Assembly (NCBI GenBank): GCA_913060845.1
Contig: CAJXVF010000149.1
Span: 1-6,370, forward strand
Origin: an uncultured Alphaproteobacteria bacterium
GTDB lineage: Bacteria > Pseudomonadota > Alphaproteobacteria > Bin95
Reading direction: 5' to 3'
DNA length: 6,370 nucleotides
The position numbers and the translations under genes are program-made. Every line of letters begins with the position of its first letter. The stretch's first letter is position 1. Positions 1-6,370 of the stretch are shown piece after piece. The notes under the pieces are model-generated. The model ran no database searches. It had not been told where the DNA came from and saw only the letters and a program-made list of their open reading frames with translations.

Positions 1-46
1 AGATGTAGAGAGGTCTCGTGGGCTCGGAGATGTGTATAAGAGACAG
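1..46 (+). other. Nextera i7 adapter remnant (artefact)
   Basis: This is not genomic sequence. Bases 1-4 (AGAT) match the end of the P7 primer. Bases 5-12 (GTAGAGAG) match the Nextera i7 index that I recall as N707. Bases 13-27 are the GTCTCGTGGGCTCGG linker, and bases 28-46 are the 19-bp Tn5 mosaic end AGATGTGTATAAGAGACAG. Any reading frame that starts here is artificial; a GTG at 32 gives the false N-terminus MYKRQ. The genome begins at base 47. Confidence 0.98.
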
Positions 47-511
47 GATTACGATTGGGCGGATATCGGCCTTAACCGTTTCGCCCGTCTCGTAAACAAA
101 GAACTCCATCCGGTCGAGTTCTTGCAGCAGATCGTTCGGGAATTCGATATCGGCTTTATCGATTTCATCGATCAGCAGCACAACGCGCTTGCCAGCAGTG
201 AACGCTTCCCAGAGCTTGCCCTTCTGGATGTAGTTCTTGATATCATGAACTTTATCATCGCCGAGCTGACTGTCGCGCAAGCGAGACACTGCATCATATT
301 CATACAGGCCATGTTGGGCCTTGGTGGTGGATTTAACGTGCCAGGTGATCATGTCCAGGCCAAGCGCCTTCGCAACCTCGAACGCCAGGACGGTTTTACC
401 AGTGCCGGGTTCGCCTTTGATCAGCAGCGGGCGTTCAAGGGTAATCGCCGCATTGACGGCGAGCATGAGATCATCTGTGGCGACATAGTCGTCGGAGCCG
501 GTAAAGCGCAT
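47..511 (-). CDS. MoxR-family AAA+ ATPase, 3' end missing
   Basis: This is the N-terminal 155 residues of a MoxR-type AAA+ ATPase. The reading frame runs off the left genomic edge into adapter without a stop. It begins MRFTGSDDYVATDDLMLAV, which is typical of the family. Walker A is GEPGTGKT at residues 33-40 and Walker B is VVLLIDEID at about 110-118, with D115 and E116 for Mg binding and hydrolysis. A conserved stretch of the subgroup, TTKAQHGLYEYDAVSRLRD, lies between them at 62-80. Sensor regions and the lid domain are lost; complete members are near 280 residues. MoxR ATPases are chaperone-like and often work with a VWA-domain protein encoded next to them, which would lie off the left edge here. 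The ATG at 511 fits the family N-terminus, and an AAAAGG lies about 12 bases upstream. The specific client is unknown. Confidence 0.93.
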
Positions 512-659
512 GGCGGACAGCAACCTTTTCGTGGGATTGAGGTGATATTCAGATGTGTGAACGGTAATGGCCTGTTACCAAAGCTGCAAGCACGGCTTGG
601 CGCGCGTCGAATAGGGCGCTATGTCCCGAGTACATGATTTTGAGAAAGTTCAAACACTG
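512..659. promoter_or_regulatory. Divergent intergenic region, moxR-like / pmbA
   Basis: These 148 bases lie between two divergent starts, so promoters for both genes should be here. I see no convincing -35/-10 pair on either strand, only weak partial matches such as TTGAGG at 537-542. I also see no clear operator palindrome. The call rests on gene orientation alone. Confidence 0.4.
642..648 (+). promoter_or_regulatory. Possible ribosome binding site of pmbA
   Basis: GAGAAAG lies 11 bases before the ATG at 660, a rather long but usable spacing. The in-frame ATG at 621 has only a weak AGGG before it. This, with the family-like N-terminus, favours the start at 660. Confidence 0.45.
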
Positions 660-2009
660 ATGACCCAGACCCCAGATCTGCTCGACCGCTTGGCGAGCCT
701 TGTCGATCAAGCAACGCGTGCCGGCGCAGACGCGGCAGACGCCGTCGTTGCCCAAAGCCGAGGCCTGGAAGTGGCCTATCGCATGGGCGAACGGGAAAGC
801 TTGGAACGCGCTGAGAGCATGGATTTGGGCCTACGTGTATTCGTTGGCGACCGCACGGCCTCTGTCGCATCGGGTGATCTTTCTGAAAAAACATTGGCGG
901 CCCTTGTCGAGCGCGCCGTGGCGATGGCGAAAGCTGCACCGCCTGATCCGTCTGTGCTTTTGGCAACGGCAGATCAGATATCCGATGGCTCCATGCCGCC
1001 GGGCCTCGACCTCGTCGGCCCCGGTGAACCCTCGCCTGAGGAATTGTCTGAAATGGCGAAGGCTGCTGAGGCGGCTATGCTGGAAGTCTCTGGCGTTACG
1101 AACTCTGAAGGTGCGGGTGCCAGTTGGGGGCGGACGGATATCGCGCTCGCCACCACCAATGGCTTCACCGGCGCTTACGGGCGCACCAGTGCCGGATTCT
1201 CCAGCACAGCCATTGCTGAGCGGGACGGGCTGATGGAGCGGGACTACGATTATTCTTCCGCTACCCATATGAGTGACCTCGCGGCGGCGGAACTGGTTGG
1301 CCGCACGGCTGGCCAGCGGGCCGTTCGGCGCTTAGGGGCAAAACGCGTCAAATCCCAAGCCGTTCCAGTTGTGTTCGAGCAACGCCTTGCTGGCGGCCTG
1401 TTGCGCAGCCTGTCCAGCGCCATCAATGGTGCCGCCATTGCGCGCGGGGTGTCTTTCTTGAAGGATAAGATGGGTGAACAATTGTTCCAGCCGGGCGTGA
1501 CGATCATTGACGATCCGCTTCGTCCGCGCGGCATGGCCTCCCGACCATTTGATGCCGAAGGCCTGCCCGTTTCCGCGTTTGAGTTCATTCAAGACGGCGT
1601 ACTGCAAGCCTGGGTGATGGATCTACGCAGTGCAGGCAAGCTTGGGCTCGAAAGCAATGGCCGCGCTAGCCGCGGCATTGGCTCACCACCAAGCCCAGCT
1701 GTATCCAACCTCGATATGCAGCCGGGCACCGTCGCGCCAAAAGCAATGATCGCTGAAATTGAAGACGGGTTCTACGTAACCGAACTGATCGGCCACGGCG
1801 CCGATATCGCTACAGGGGACTACAGCCGGGGTGCTTCCGGGTTCTGGATTGAAAATGGGGAAATCACCCACCCGGTCAACGAACTGACGATTGCCAGCAA
1901 TCTGAAGGGCATGTTCCTGGCGCTAACGCCCGCGAACGATCTTGTGCGGCGTGGCAGCGTCAACGCGCCAACAGTTCGAATTGACGGCATGACGATCGCT
2001 GGCCAATAG
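660..2009 (+). CDS. pmbA: TldE/PmbA, non-catalytic subunit of the TldD/TldE peptidase
   Basis: This 449-residue protein has the usual family length. TldE pairs with TldD in a cytosolic metallopeptidase that cuts unfolded or modified peptides; in E. coli the pair matures microcin B17 and helps degrade the antitoxin CcdA. The identity rests on the C-terminal block DYSRGASGFWIENG (387-400), followed by HPVNELTIASNLKGM, and on the N-terminal LLDRLASLVDQATRAGADAA. I see no HExxxH zinc motif, as expected for TldE; TldD carries it. I chose the ATG at 660. An in-frame ATG at 621 would add 13 residues (MSRVHDFEKVQTL) that do not look like the family start. No tldD gene is in the window, so the partner is presumably elsewhere. 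The gene converges on spt, with only 31 bases between the two stop codons, and shows no functional tie to the ceramide genes. Confidence 0.94.
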   Translation: MTQTPDLLDRLASLVDQATRAGADAADAVVAQSRGLEVAYRMGERESLERAESMDLGLRVFVGDRTASVASGDLSEKTLAALVERAVAMAKAAPPDPSVLLATADQISDGSMPPGLDLVGPGEPSPEELSEMAKAAEAAMLEVSGVTNSEGAGASWGRTDIALATTNGFTGAYGRTSAGFSSTAIAERDGLMERDYDYSSATHMSDLAAAELVGRTAGQRAVRRLGAKRVKSQAVPVVFEQRLAGGLLRSLSSAINGAAIARGVSFLKDKMGEQLFQPGVTIIDDPLRPRGMASRPFDAEGLPVSAFEFIQDGVLQAWVMDLRSAGKLGLESNGRASRGIGSPPSPAVSNLDMQPGTVAPKAMIAEIEDGFYVTELIGHGADIATGDYSRGASGFWIENGEITHPVNELTIASNLKGMFLALTPANDLVRRGSVNAPTVRIDGMTIAGQ

Positions 2010-2030
2010 ACAACCACGTTAGCAGCTAAG

Positions 2031-2055
2031 GACGCGGCTTTTATTCAGCCGCGTC
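2031..2055. terminator. Hairpin between convergent pmbA and spt, likely bidirectional terminator
   Basis: GACGCGGCT (2031-2039) and AGCCGCGTC (2047-2055) form a perfect 9-bp stem with a 7-base loop, TTTATTC. The repeat starts 21 bases after the pmbA stop. For spt, the last sense codons make one arm and the TAA stop lies in the loop. Neither strand has a clear U-run after the stem, so it is not a textbook intrinsic terminator. Position and stem quality still make termination or 3'-end protection for both transcripts the best reading. Confidence 0.6.
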
Positions 2056-3243
2056 TGATGCTGCAAAGCGAGTTGCGACCGCCGTGAAGCAATCCACAAT
2101 GAAGTCGATCTGATCTGGCGTGTGCGCAGCGGACACAGAGCAGCGCAGGAGCGATGTGCTGTTCGGTGTGCCCGGCGGGATCGCCAAGTTCACGTAAACG
2201 CCTTCAGCCAGCAGTGCATTCCAGAACGCCGCCGCTTTGCCCGGATCGCCCATATCAACGCCGATCACTGGGCTGGGGCTCGCGCAAAGTTTGAAGCCCG
2301 CACCCGCAAGCCCTGCATGCAGGCGCTTAGCATTCGCCCAAATTTTGTCCCGGAGCTCAGGCTGCGCTTTGATTTCGCGCAATGCAGCGCGTGTCGCCTC
2401 AATGCTGGCGGCGGAGGACGAGGCCGTGAACATGTAAGCCCTGGCCGCCACCCGCAGCAGATCAAACTGCGGCAGGCTCGAGGCAGCAAAACCGCCAATG
2501 CCCGCAAGGCTCTTGGAGAATGTGCCAACCAGGATATCGCAATCCGCTAGTACGCCCTCGGCCTCCGCAAGGCCAAGGCCGTTCGGGCCAAACACGCCGA
2601 AAGAATGCGCCTCATCAACGACCAAGTAGGCGTTATGGCGATTCTTCACCTCAATGAATTCCGCCAAGGGCGCCACATCACCGAACATGCTGTAGAGGCC
2701 TTCGGTGATCACCATTTTGTTCGATGCGTCTCGGTCCAGGCGCGACAGGCGACGATCAAGCGACGCTGGATCATTATGGGCGAACCGCACAATTTGCGCG
2801 CCGGAAAGCTTACAAGCGTCATAAATGCTGGCGTGGCAATCAGCATCGATGAATACGACGTCCTGCGGCCCAGCAAGACCAGCCACAACCGCAAGATTGG
2901 CCTGATAACCGGTCGTGAAGACAATCGCTTGATCCAGGCCGAAATGGGCCGCTAATTCTTCTTCGAGAAGCTTGTGCGGGCCGTAGGTGCCATTGGCGAT
3001 ACGGGAGCCCGTTGTGCCAGCGCCAAATTCAGCCGCACCCTTTTGCGCGGCTGCAATAACATTCGGGTCGAACGTCAGCCCGAGGTAATTATTGGTGCCA
3101 GCCAGCACGACTTCCGAATTGCCGATCATGCCAACCGTCGGCGAGACGATACGGTCAAACGCGACCTTGAACGGGTCCGCACCGCTTGCGCGCAGCCCAG
3201 CATAGGCCTCAGCAATCGGCTTGAACTTGTCAAATAGATCCAT
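2041..3243 (-). CDS. spt: Serine palmitoyltransferase (PLP-dependent alpha-oxoamine synthase)
   Basis: This 400-residue cytosolic enzyme condenses L-serine with a fatty acyl thioester, releasing CO2, to form 3-oxo-sphinganine, the first committed step of sphingolipid synthesis. Visible residues are the PLP-binding lysine K244 in GTFSKSLAG (240-248), the cofactor-stacking histidine H137 in DADCHASIYD, D210 and H213 in VVDEAHSFGVFGPNG, and R367 in LLRCSVSAAHTPDQI. They correspond to K265, H159, D231, H234 and R378 of the Sphingomonas paucimobilis enzyme as I recall it. The segments SPT (34-36), LTFDPNVIAAA and YVNLAIPP also match that enzyme, which favours Spt over the relatives BioF (8-amino-7-oxononanoate synthase) and Kbl. 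The adjacent carrier-protein gene supports this. It has no membrane segment, like the soluble bacterial homodimer. It is the last gene of the operon, starting 14 bases after the acpR stop, with a good GAGGA Shine-Dalgarno (3250-3254) 6 bases before the ATG. Confidence 0.94.
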   Translation of the reverse strand: MDLFDKFKPIAEAYAGLRASGADPFKVAFDRIVSPTVGMIGNSEVVLAGTNNYLGLTFDPNVIAAAQKGAAEFGAGTTGSRIANGTYGPHKLLEEELAAHFGLDQAIVFTTGYQANLAVVAGLAGPQDVVFIDADCHASIYDACKLSGAQIVRFAHNDPASLDRRLSRLDRDASNKMVITEGLYSMFGDVAPLAEFIEVKNRHNAYLVVDEAHSFGVFGPNGLGLAEAEGVLADCDILVGTFSKSLAGIGGFAASSLPQFDLLRVAARAYMFTASSSAASIEATRAALREIKAQPELRDKIWANAKRLHAGLAGAGFKLCASPSPVIGVDMGDPGKAAAFWNALLAEGVYVNLAIPPGTPNSTSLLRCSVSAAHTPDQIDFIVDCFTAVATRFAASDAAE

Positions 3244-3257
3244 GCCCGGTCCTCAGA

Positions 3258-3515
3258 TCAATTATTGGCGCGGGCGCGGGCGACCACGTCAGCGAAGTCG
3301 CCAACAGTCGTTACTTCGCTCAGCAAATTGATCGGTATCGTAATGTCATAAGTATCCTCAACCTCAAGCACGAAATCCATAACGGCGACGGAATCGACAT
3401 TTAGATCCGCGTTGAAATCGGTGGCGCGCGTGATAACCACACCGCCCTTGTTTAGCAAGGCCAGCATCCCAGCCAATTCGCCCATCAACTCGTCATGCGC
3501 AGCAGTGCCGACCAT
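3258..3515 (-). CDS. acpR: Dedicated acyl carrier protein for ceramide synthesis
   Basis: This is an 85-residue acyl carrier protein. The phosphopantetheine attachment serine is S42 in DLNVDSVAVMDFV, followed by the acidic helix EVEDTYDITIP. The motif reads DSV instead of the usual DSL. In the Caulobacter pathway the equivalent carrier is loaded by AasR and delivers the acyl chain to Spt; its place between cerR and spt supports the same role here. I chose the ATG at 3515. An in-frame TAA at 3528-3530 limits the alternatives to GTG at 3527 or 3521, and the bases that would encode those extra residues include the GAGAG Shine-Dalgarno. The protein differs from housekeeping AcpP in its more hydrophobic first helix (ELAGMLALLNKGG), so it is not the fatty-acid-synthase ACP. 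The symbol is assigned by synteny. Confidence 0.9.
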   Translation of the reverse strand: MVGTAAHDELMGELAGMLALLNKGGVVITRATDFNADLNVDSVAVMDFVLEVEDTYDITIPINLLSEVTTVGDFADVVARARANN

Positions 3516-3520
3516 GCTCA

Positions 3521-3525
3521 CTCTC
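3521..3525 (-). promoter_or_regulatory. Shine-Dalgarno of acpR
   Basis: Read on the minus strand, GAGAG lies 5 bases before the ATG at 3515, within GTGAGAGTGAGC. It decides the start of acpR against the in-frame GTG codons at 3527 and 3521. Confidence 0.6.
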
Positions 3526-3538
3526 ACTTAGAACGGCG

Positions 3539-3558
3539 GCGCGCCCGGTACGGCGCGC
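3539..3558. repeat. GC-only inverted repeat between cerR and acpR
   Basis: GCGCGCC (3539-3545) and GGCGCGC (3552-3558) form a perfect 7-bp GC stem with a 6-base loop, CGGTAC. It fills much of the 46-base cerR-acpR spacer, the longest gap in the operon. No U-run follows on the minus strand, so full termination is unlikely. It could be an mRNA processing or stability element that lets acpR-spt accumulate separately from aasR-cerR. That role is inference. Confidence 0.5.
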
Positions 3559-3561
3559 GGA

Positions 3562-4542
3562 TTATCCAGCCTCTCTATACCACGCAAGCGTTCGCCTGAA
3601 ACCCGCCTCTAACAAAACTTCCGCTCGCCATTGTGGAAGGCTTAGTGCGGGGTCCGCTATCCAGTCGCCTGCACGCATCTCCGAGACCTTTCCAGATGTA
3701 AGAAATGGCGGCTGAAAACCAAGCGAATTACTCATCCCTGCACCAACGTCTCCGAGTGCGCCAACCAAACGGATCAAAGACATTGGCAAACGGATTGGGC
3801 GGAGCCGCCGACCTGCCGCCGCCTCAGCCGCTGCACAAATTTCGCTCCAATTATATCCGCCAGCGCCATCATCCATCTCAAATAAAGGATGAGCAATCGA
3901 TGCGACATCAAGGGCAGCCAGTACGGCAGACGCCGCATCATCCACGTAAATCATGGCAAGCCGCGCATCAGCAGGACCAGGCATGGGCGCAAAGCCCTTG
4001 AGCATTGCCTGAAACATCGGTTTGGTCGCCCCATCCGCCGGGCCATAGATCGCAGGTGGGCGGATTATGGCGAGCGCATGGTCCGCCAAAATGCGGCGCA
4101 CACCAACCTCCGCGACAGCCTTGCTCGCCGCATAGGGCGATACGGTCGGTCTACTGGCCGCAAGGGATGAGACAAGCAGGAAGGGTGGCGCACCTGCAGC
4201 CAACACAGTTCGCGCAACAGCGTTGGTGCCAACGGCATTGGCAGCCATGAAGGCAGCGGGGGATCGTGCGCGGACCAATCCGGCGTTGTGAATCACAACG
4301 TCTGCGCCATCAACAAGCCGCTTGAGCGCCCTGCCATCGGCCAAATCGCCAGGCACAACCTCCCAAACACCATCCAAAGCGACATCAGGGCGGCGCTGCA
4401 ATGTCCGCACGCGCCAGCCGTTGGCGCAGGCAAGCGAGGCAATCCGACCGCCTAGGAATCCAGTGGCACCAGTCAACGCAAGCACCCGGCCAGCGCCGTC
4501 CGCAATAGGAGAGGATATGTGAGGTTCAGTTCGCGCCGACAT
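3562..4542 (-). CDS. cerR: NAD(P)-dependent epimerase/reductase, probable ceramide reductase
   Basis: This is a 326-residue extended short-chain dehydrogenase/reductase. The Rossmann nucleotide motif is TGATGFLGG (24-32). The catalytic set is S125/S126 in LLVSSLAAS with Y137 and K141 in SPYAASK, and RPPAIYGP (161-168) is the usual extended-SDR segment. In Caulobacter the gene in the same operon place encodes CerR, which reduces the 3-oxo group of the sphingoid chain, reportedly after N-acylation. Synteny and fold support that role here; sequence alone would only justify 'extended SDR'. About 18 residues precede the Rossmann strand. The ATG at 4542 lies 12 bases after the aasR TAA with only a weak Shine-Dalgarno, so translational coupling is likely. 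A GTG at codon 20 is a less likely start. I see no clear membrane helix. Confidence 0.85.
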   Translation of the reverse strand: MSARTEPHISSPIADGAGRVLALTGATGFLGGRIASLACANGWRVRTLQRRPDVALDGVWEVVPGDLADGRALKRLVDGADVVIHNAGLVRARSPAAFMAANAVGTNAVARTVLAAGAPPFLLVSSLAASRPTVSPYAASKAVAEVGVRRILADHALAIIRPPAIYGPADGATKPMFQAMLKGFAPMPGPADARLAMIYVDDAASAVLAALDVASIAHPLFEMDDGAGGYNWSEICAAAEAAAGRRLRPIRLPMSLIRLVGALGDVGAGMSNSLGFQPPFLTSGKVSEMRAGDWIADPALSLPQWRAEVLLEAGFRRTLAWYREAG

Positions 4543-4554
4543 GCGCGCCAGCGA

Positions 4555-6328
4555 TTAGTCGCCGCCGGCGGCGGTCAGGGTCGAGTAAGCAGCATGCCGC
4601 AAGCCCATATCGGCCTCGGGCGCATCATAACGGCCGGCCAGGTAGTTGTTACGAGCAGCAGTCCGGCTGAGCTTGCCGGAAGAAGTCATCGGCAGACTGC
4701 GTGGCTGTGCAAGCACCACCGTACAATCAACACCTGCCACCAAGCGGGCGGCGGCGCGGACTTCACGCATCAACTGATCACGGGCCTCTGCCTCAGTTGC
4801 GCGGCACTGCACGACAACGACGACACCTTCGGCACCGTCCTCATTTTCAACGGAGAACGCCGCAGCGTCACCGCGCCTGATGCCACCAAGGCCTTCAACA
4901 GCCCATTCGATGTCTTGCGGCCAGATATTCCGGCCGTTGCAAATAATCAAGTCTTTGCCACGACCAGTGATTACGAGCTTGCCAGCAACCGTGTACCCCA
5001 TGTCGCCGGTATCAAGCCAACCGGTTTTGGACAGCACATTCTTCGTCGCAGCAGGATCACCAAAGTAGCCATTCATGACACTTGGGCCCCAGATATAAAC
5101 CCGGCCAATCAAGCGGTCTGGCAAATCATTCCCGTGATCATCACGGATAGCGAGCTTGTGGCCCGGCATCGGGCCGCCGCAGAACGCAAACGGGCGCACT
5201 GCGTTCTCGCCGTCATCATCATTGCCAGGCTTGGCTTGCCCCGTCAGCGAGTAGTCGCGCTTAATAATTGCGTCGATTTCAATGCCCGTATTGATCGGAG
5301 CAAACGACACTGCGAGCGTCGATTCCGCCAAACCATAGCTGGCGACAAAGGCACGGCGGTCAAACTTGCTAGGTGCAAATGTTTCCGAGAAGCGCTCAAG
5401 GATATCGGCGCGCACCATCTCACCACCAATGCCTGCAACCCGCCATTTAGACAGATCATAGTCATCAGCGCGGGCGCGACCGGCGCGGCGCAGGCAGATG
5501 TCATAGCCAAAGGTTGGGCTGAAAGAGATCGTGCCGCCATTTTCAGACAGCACTTTCAGCCACGTCAGTGGGCGACGTGCGAAGTCTGGCGTCGCAACGT
5601 AATCGACTGAAAGCTGGCCAAACACAGGCGTGAGGCAGCAACCAACAAGGCCCATGTCATGATAAAGCGGCAGCCAGGACATGCAGCGATCGCCCGGTCC
5701 AGCCTTAACACCATGGTTCACGATGCCCTGCACATTCGCTGCAACTGAACGATGCGACGCCGCTACCCCATGAGGGAAACGCGTACTGCCCGAAGAATAT
5801 TGAATGTAGCAGATATCGTCTTCGGTGATATTGGGCAGGCCGTTTTTACCGGCTGGCAGGCGATAGAACTCGTCTGGCGTACCAACCATCGGGGTCTGCA
5901 GGCCTTCAGCAGCTTCGCGCAGATAACCAATTAGGTCTTCAGATGCGACGGCGGCGGCAGCGCGCGCGCTCTGCATCATCCGCTTGAGCTGGCCAATATA
6001 AGCATCCTTGCCGCCCAGATGCATCGGGAACGGCAATGGCACTGGAATCAGGCCAGCGTATTGGCAGCCATAGAAGAATGTCAGGAAGTCGGGCGTGGTC
6101 TCTGCGATAACCGCGAGGCGGTCGCCTTTTTTAAGGCCAGCGCCGCAAAGGCGACCCGCCAGATCGACTGCGCGCTCGCGCAAATCTGCATAGCTCAGCG
6201 ATTCAGAGAAGTCGCCGCGCCCATCAAAGAAATTGAAACCAGTTTTGCCGCCCGCCGCGTAATCCAGGGCTTCAACGACTGTGCGGAAGCCTTCTGAGCG
6301 GAATGGGAGGCCGGAGTTAACCGTCGGC
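4555..6328 (-). CDS. aasR: Acyl-ACP synthetase / fatty acyl-AMP ligase for ceramide synthesis, native start missing
   Basis: This ANL-superfamily adenylating enzyme has 590 genome-encoded residues, numbered here from PTVNSG. It activates a fatty acid as acyl-AMP and, by analogy with Caulobacter AasR, transfers it to AcpR. Visible motifs are the ATP loop SSGSTRFPHG (178-187), LPLYHDMGLVG (219-229), SPTFGYDICLRR (270-281), the A5 motif YGLAES (331-336), TGDMGY (440-445), GRGKDLIICNGRNIWPQDIE (455-474) and the C-terminal catalytic lysine K552 in SSGKLSR. The HDMG and FGYDICLRR patterns place it with fatty acyl-AMP ligases rather than acyl-CoA synthetases. The true start lies past the right genomic edge. 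An apparent start at 6345 (MCIRDR) is read from adapter and must be discarded. Length suggests only a few residues are lost. It is the first visible gene of the operon; its promoter is not in the window. The ATP loop has R and H where most ANL enzymes have G and K. Confidence 0.9.
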
Positions 6329-6370
6329 CTGTCTCTTATACACATCTCCCGAGCCCACGAGACCTCTCTA
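6329..6370 (-). other. Nextera i7 adapter remnant, reverse orientation (artefact)
   Basis: This is not genomic sequence. The mosaic end CTGTCTCTTATACACATCT covers 6329-6347, the linker complement follows to 6363, and CTCTCTA (6364-6370) is seven of the eight bases of the same index seen at the left end. There is one extra C at 6348-6350 relative to the left copy: CCC where CC is expected. Read on the minus strand it supplies a false ATG at 6345. Confidence 0.98.

Larger units (their letters stand above)
2041..6328 (-). other. Ceramide (sphingolipid) synthesis operon aasR-cerR-acpR-spt
   Basis: Four same-strand genes are separated by 12, 46 and 14 bases and end at the hairpin at 2031-2055. 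Content and order match the Caulobacter locus CC1165-CC1162 (aasR, cerR, acpR, spt). The ceramide synthase gene, which lies a few genes away in Caulobacter, is not visible. Transcription as one unit is inferred from the spacing. No internal promoter was recognised. Confidence 0.85.

Noticed and set aside
537..568. TTGAGG with a downstream GGTAAT as a sigma-70 promoter for pmbA.
   Set aside because: The spacing is 20 bases and both hexamers are poor, so I could not support it as a separate feature.
32..637. 201-residue plus-strand frame.
   Set aside because: It starts in adapter and is antisense to the MoxR ATPase, whose Walker motifs read on the minus strand.
621..659. Upstream in-frame ATG for pmbA, adding 13 residues.
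   Set aside because: The extra residues do not resemble the family N-terminus, and the ribosome site is better placed for the ATG at 660.
2041..3243. Identification as BioF (biotin) or Kbl (threonine catabolism).
   Set aside because: Sequence blocks match the Sphingomonas serine palmitoyltransferase more closely, and the neighbours are carrier protein, acyl-AMP ligase and ceramide reductase, with no biotin or threonine genes.
3539..3558. Intrinsic terminator between cerR and acpR.
   Set aside because: There is no U-run after the stem on the minus strand, and termination here would cut off acpR and spt, which have no visible promoter of their own.
4519..5610. 363-residue plus-strand frame, the longest antisense frame.
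   Set aside because: It lies fully opposite the acyl-AMP ligase and the start of cerR. Its translation shows no recognisable domain, and the minus-strand frame has all ANL motifs.
1..6370. Near-perfect inverted terminal repeats at the two ends, resembling a transposon or linear plasmid.
   Set aside because: They are Nextera adapter with the Tn5 mosaic end, linker and the same i7 index. They come from library preparation, not from a mobile element in the genome.

Overview
The window is one assembled contig from an alphaproteobacterium, with leftover Illumina Nextera (Tn5) adapter at both ends (1-46 and 6329-6370). Genomic sequence runs from 47 to 6328. I assign it to Alphaproteobacteria because the four-gene minus-strand block matches, in gene content and order, the ceramide synthesis locus of Caulobacter, and because the serine palmitoyltransferase closely resembles the soluble Sphingomonas enzyme as I remember it. 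The sequence does not settle the genus. The genes are densely packed with short spacers and show no sign of recent transfer.

Left part (47-2009): a MoxR-type AAA+ ATPase on the minus strand, cut at the left contig edge after its Walker B motif. It is divergent from pmbA/tldE on the plus strand, the non-catalytic partner of the TldD/TldE peptidase. A 148-base spacer separates the two starts.

Middle (2010-2055): pmbA and the right-hand operon converge. A perfect 9-bp inverted repeat lies here, with the spt stop codon in its loop. It is the best terminator candidate in the window.

Right part (2041-6328, minus strand): a tight operon transcribed right to left as aasR, cerR, acpR, spt. The inferred pathway is as follows. 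AasR activates a fatty acid and loads it on the dedicated carrier protein AcpR. Spt condenses the acyl chain with serine to 3-oxo-sphinganine. A ceramide synthase, not in this window, N-acylates the product. CerR reduces the 3-oxo group to give a (dihydro)ceramide. The first gene is complete except for its native start codon and probably a few residues, which fall beyond the contig edge.

I found no RNA genes, CRISPR arrays, insertion sequences or phage genes. The pathway has been described in bacteria, so I do not claim a new system. The points most worth a second look are the ceramide operon itself, the divergent ATP-binding loop of AasR, the hairpins at the gene boundaries, and the adapter-derived false N-termini (MCIRDR, MYKRQ).
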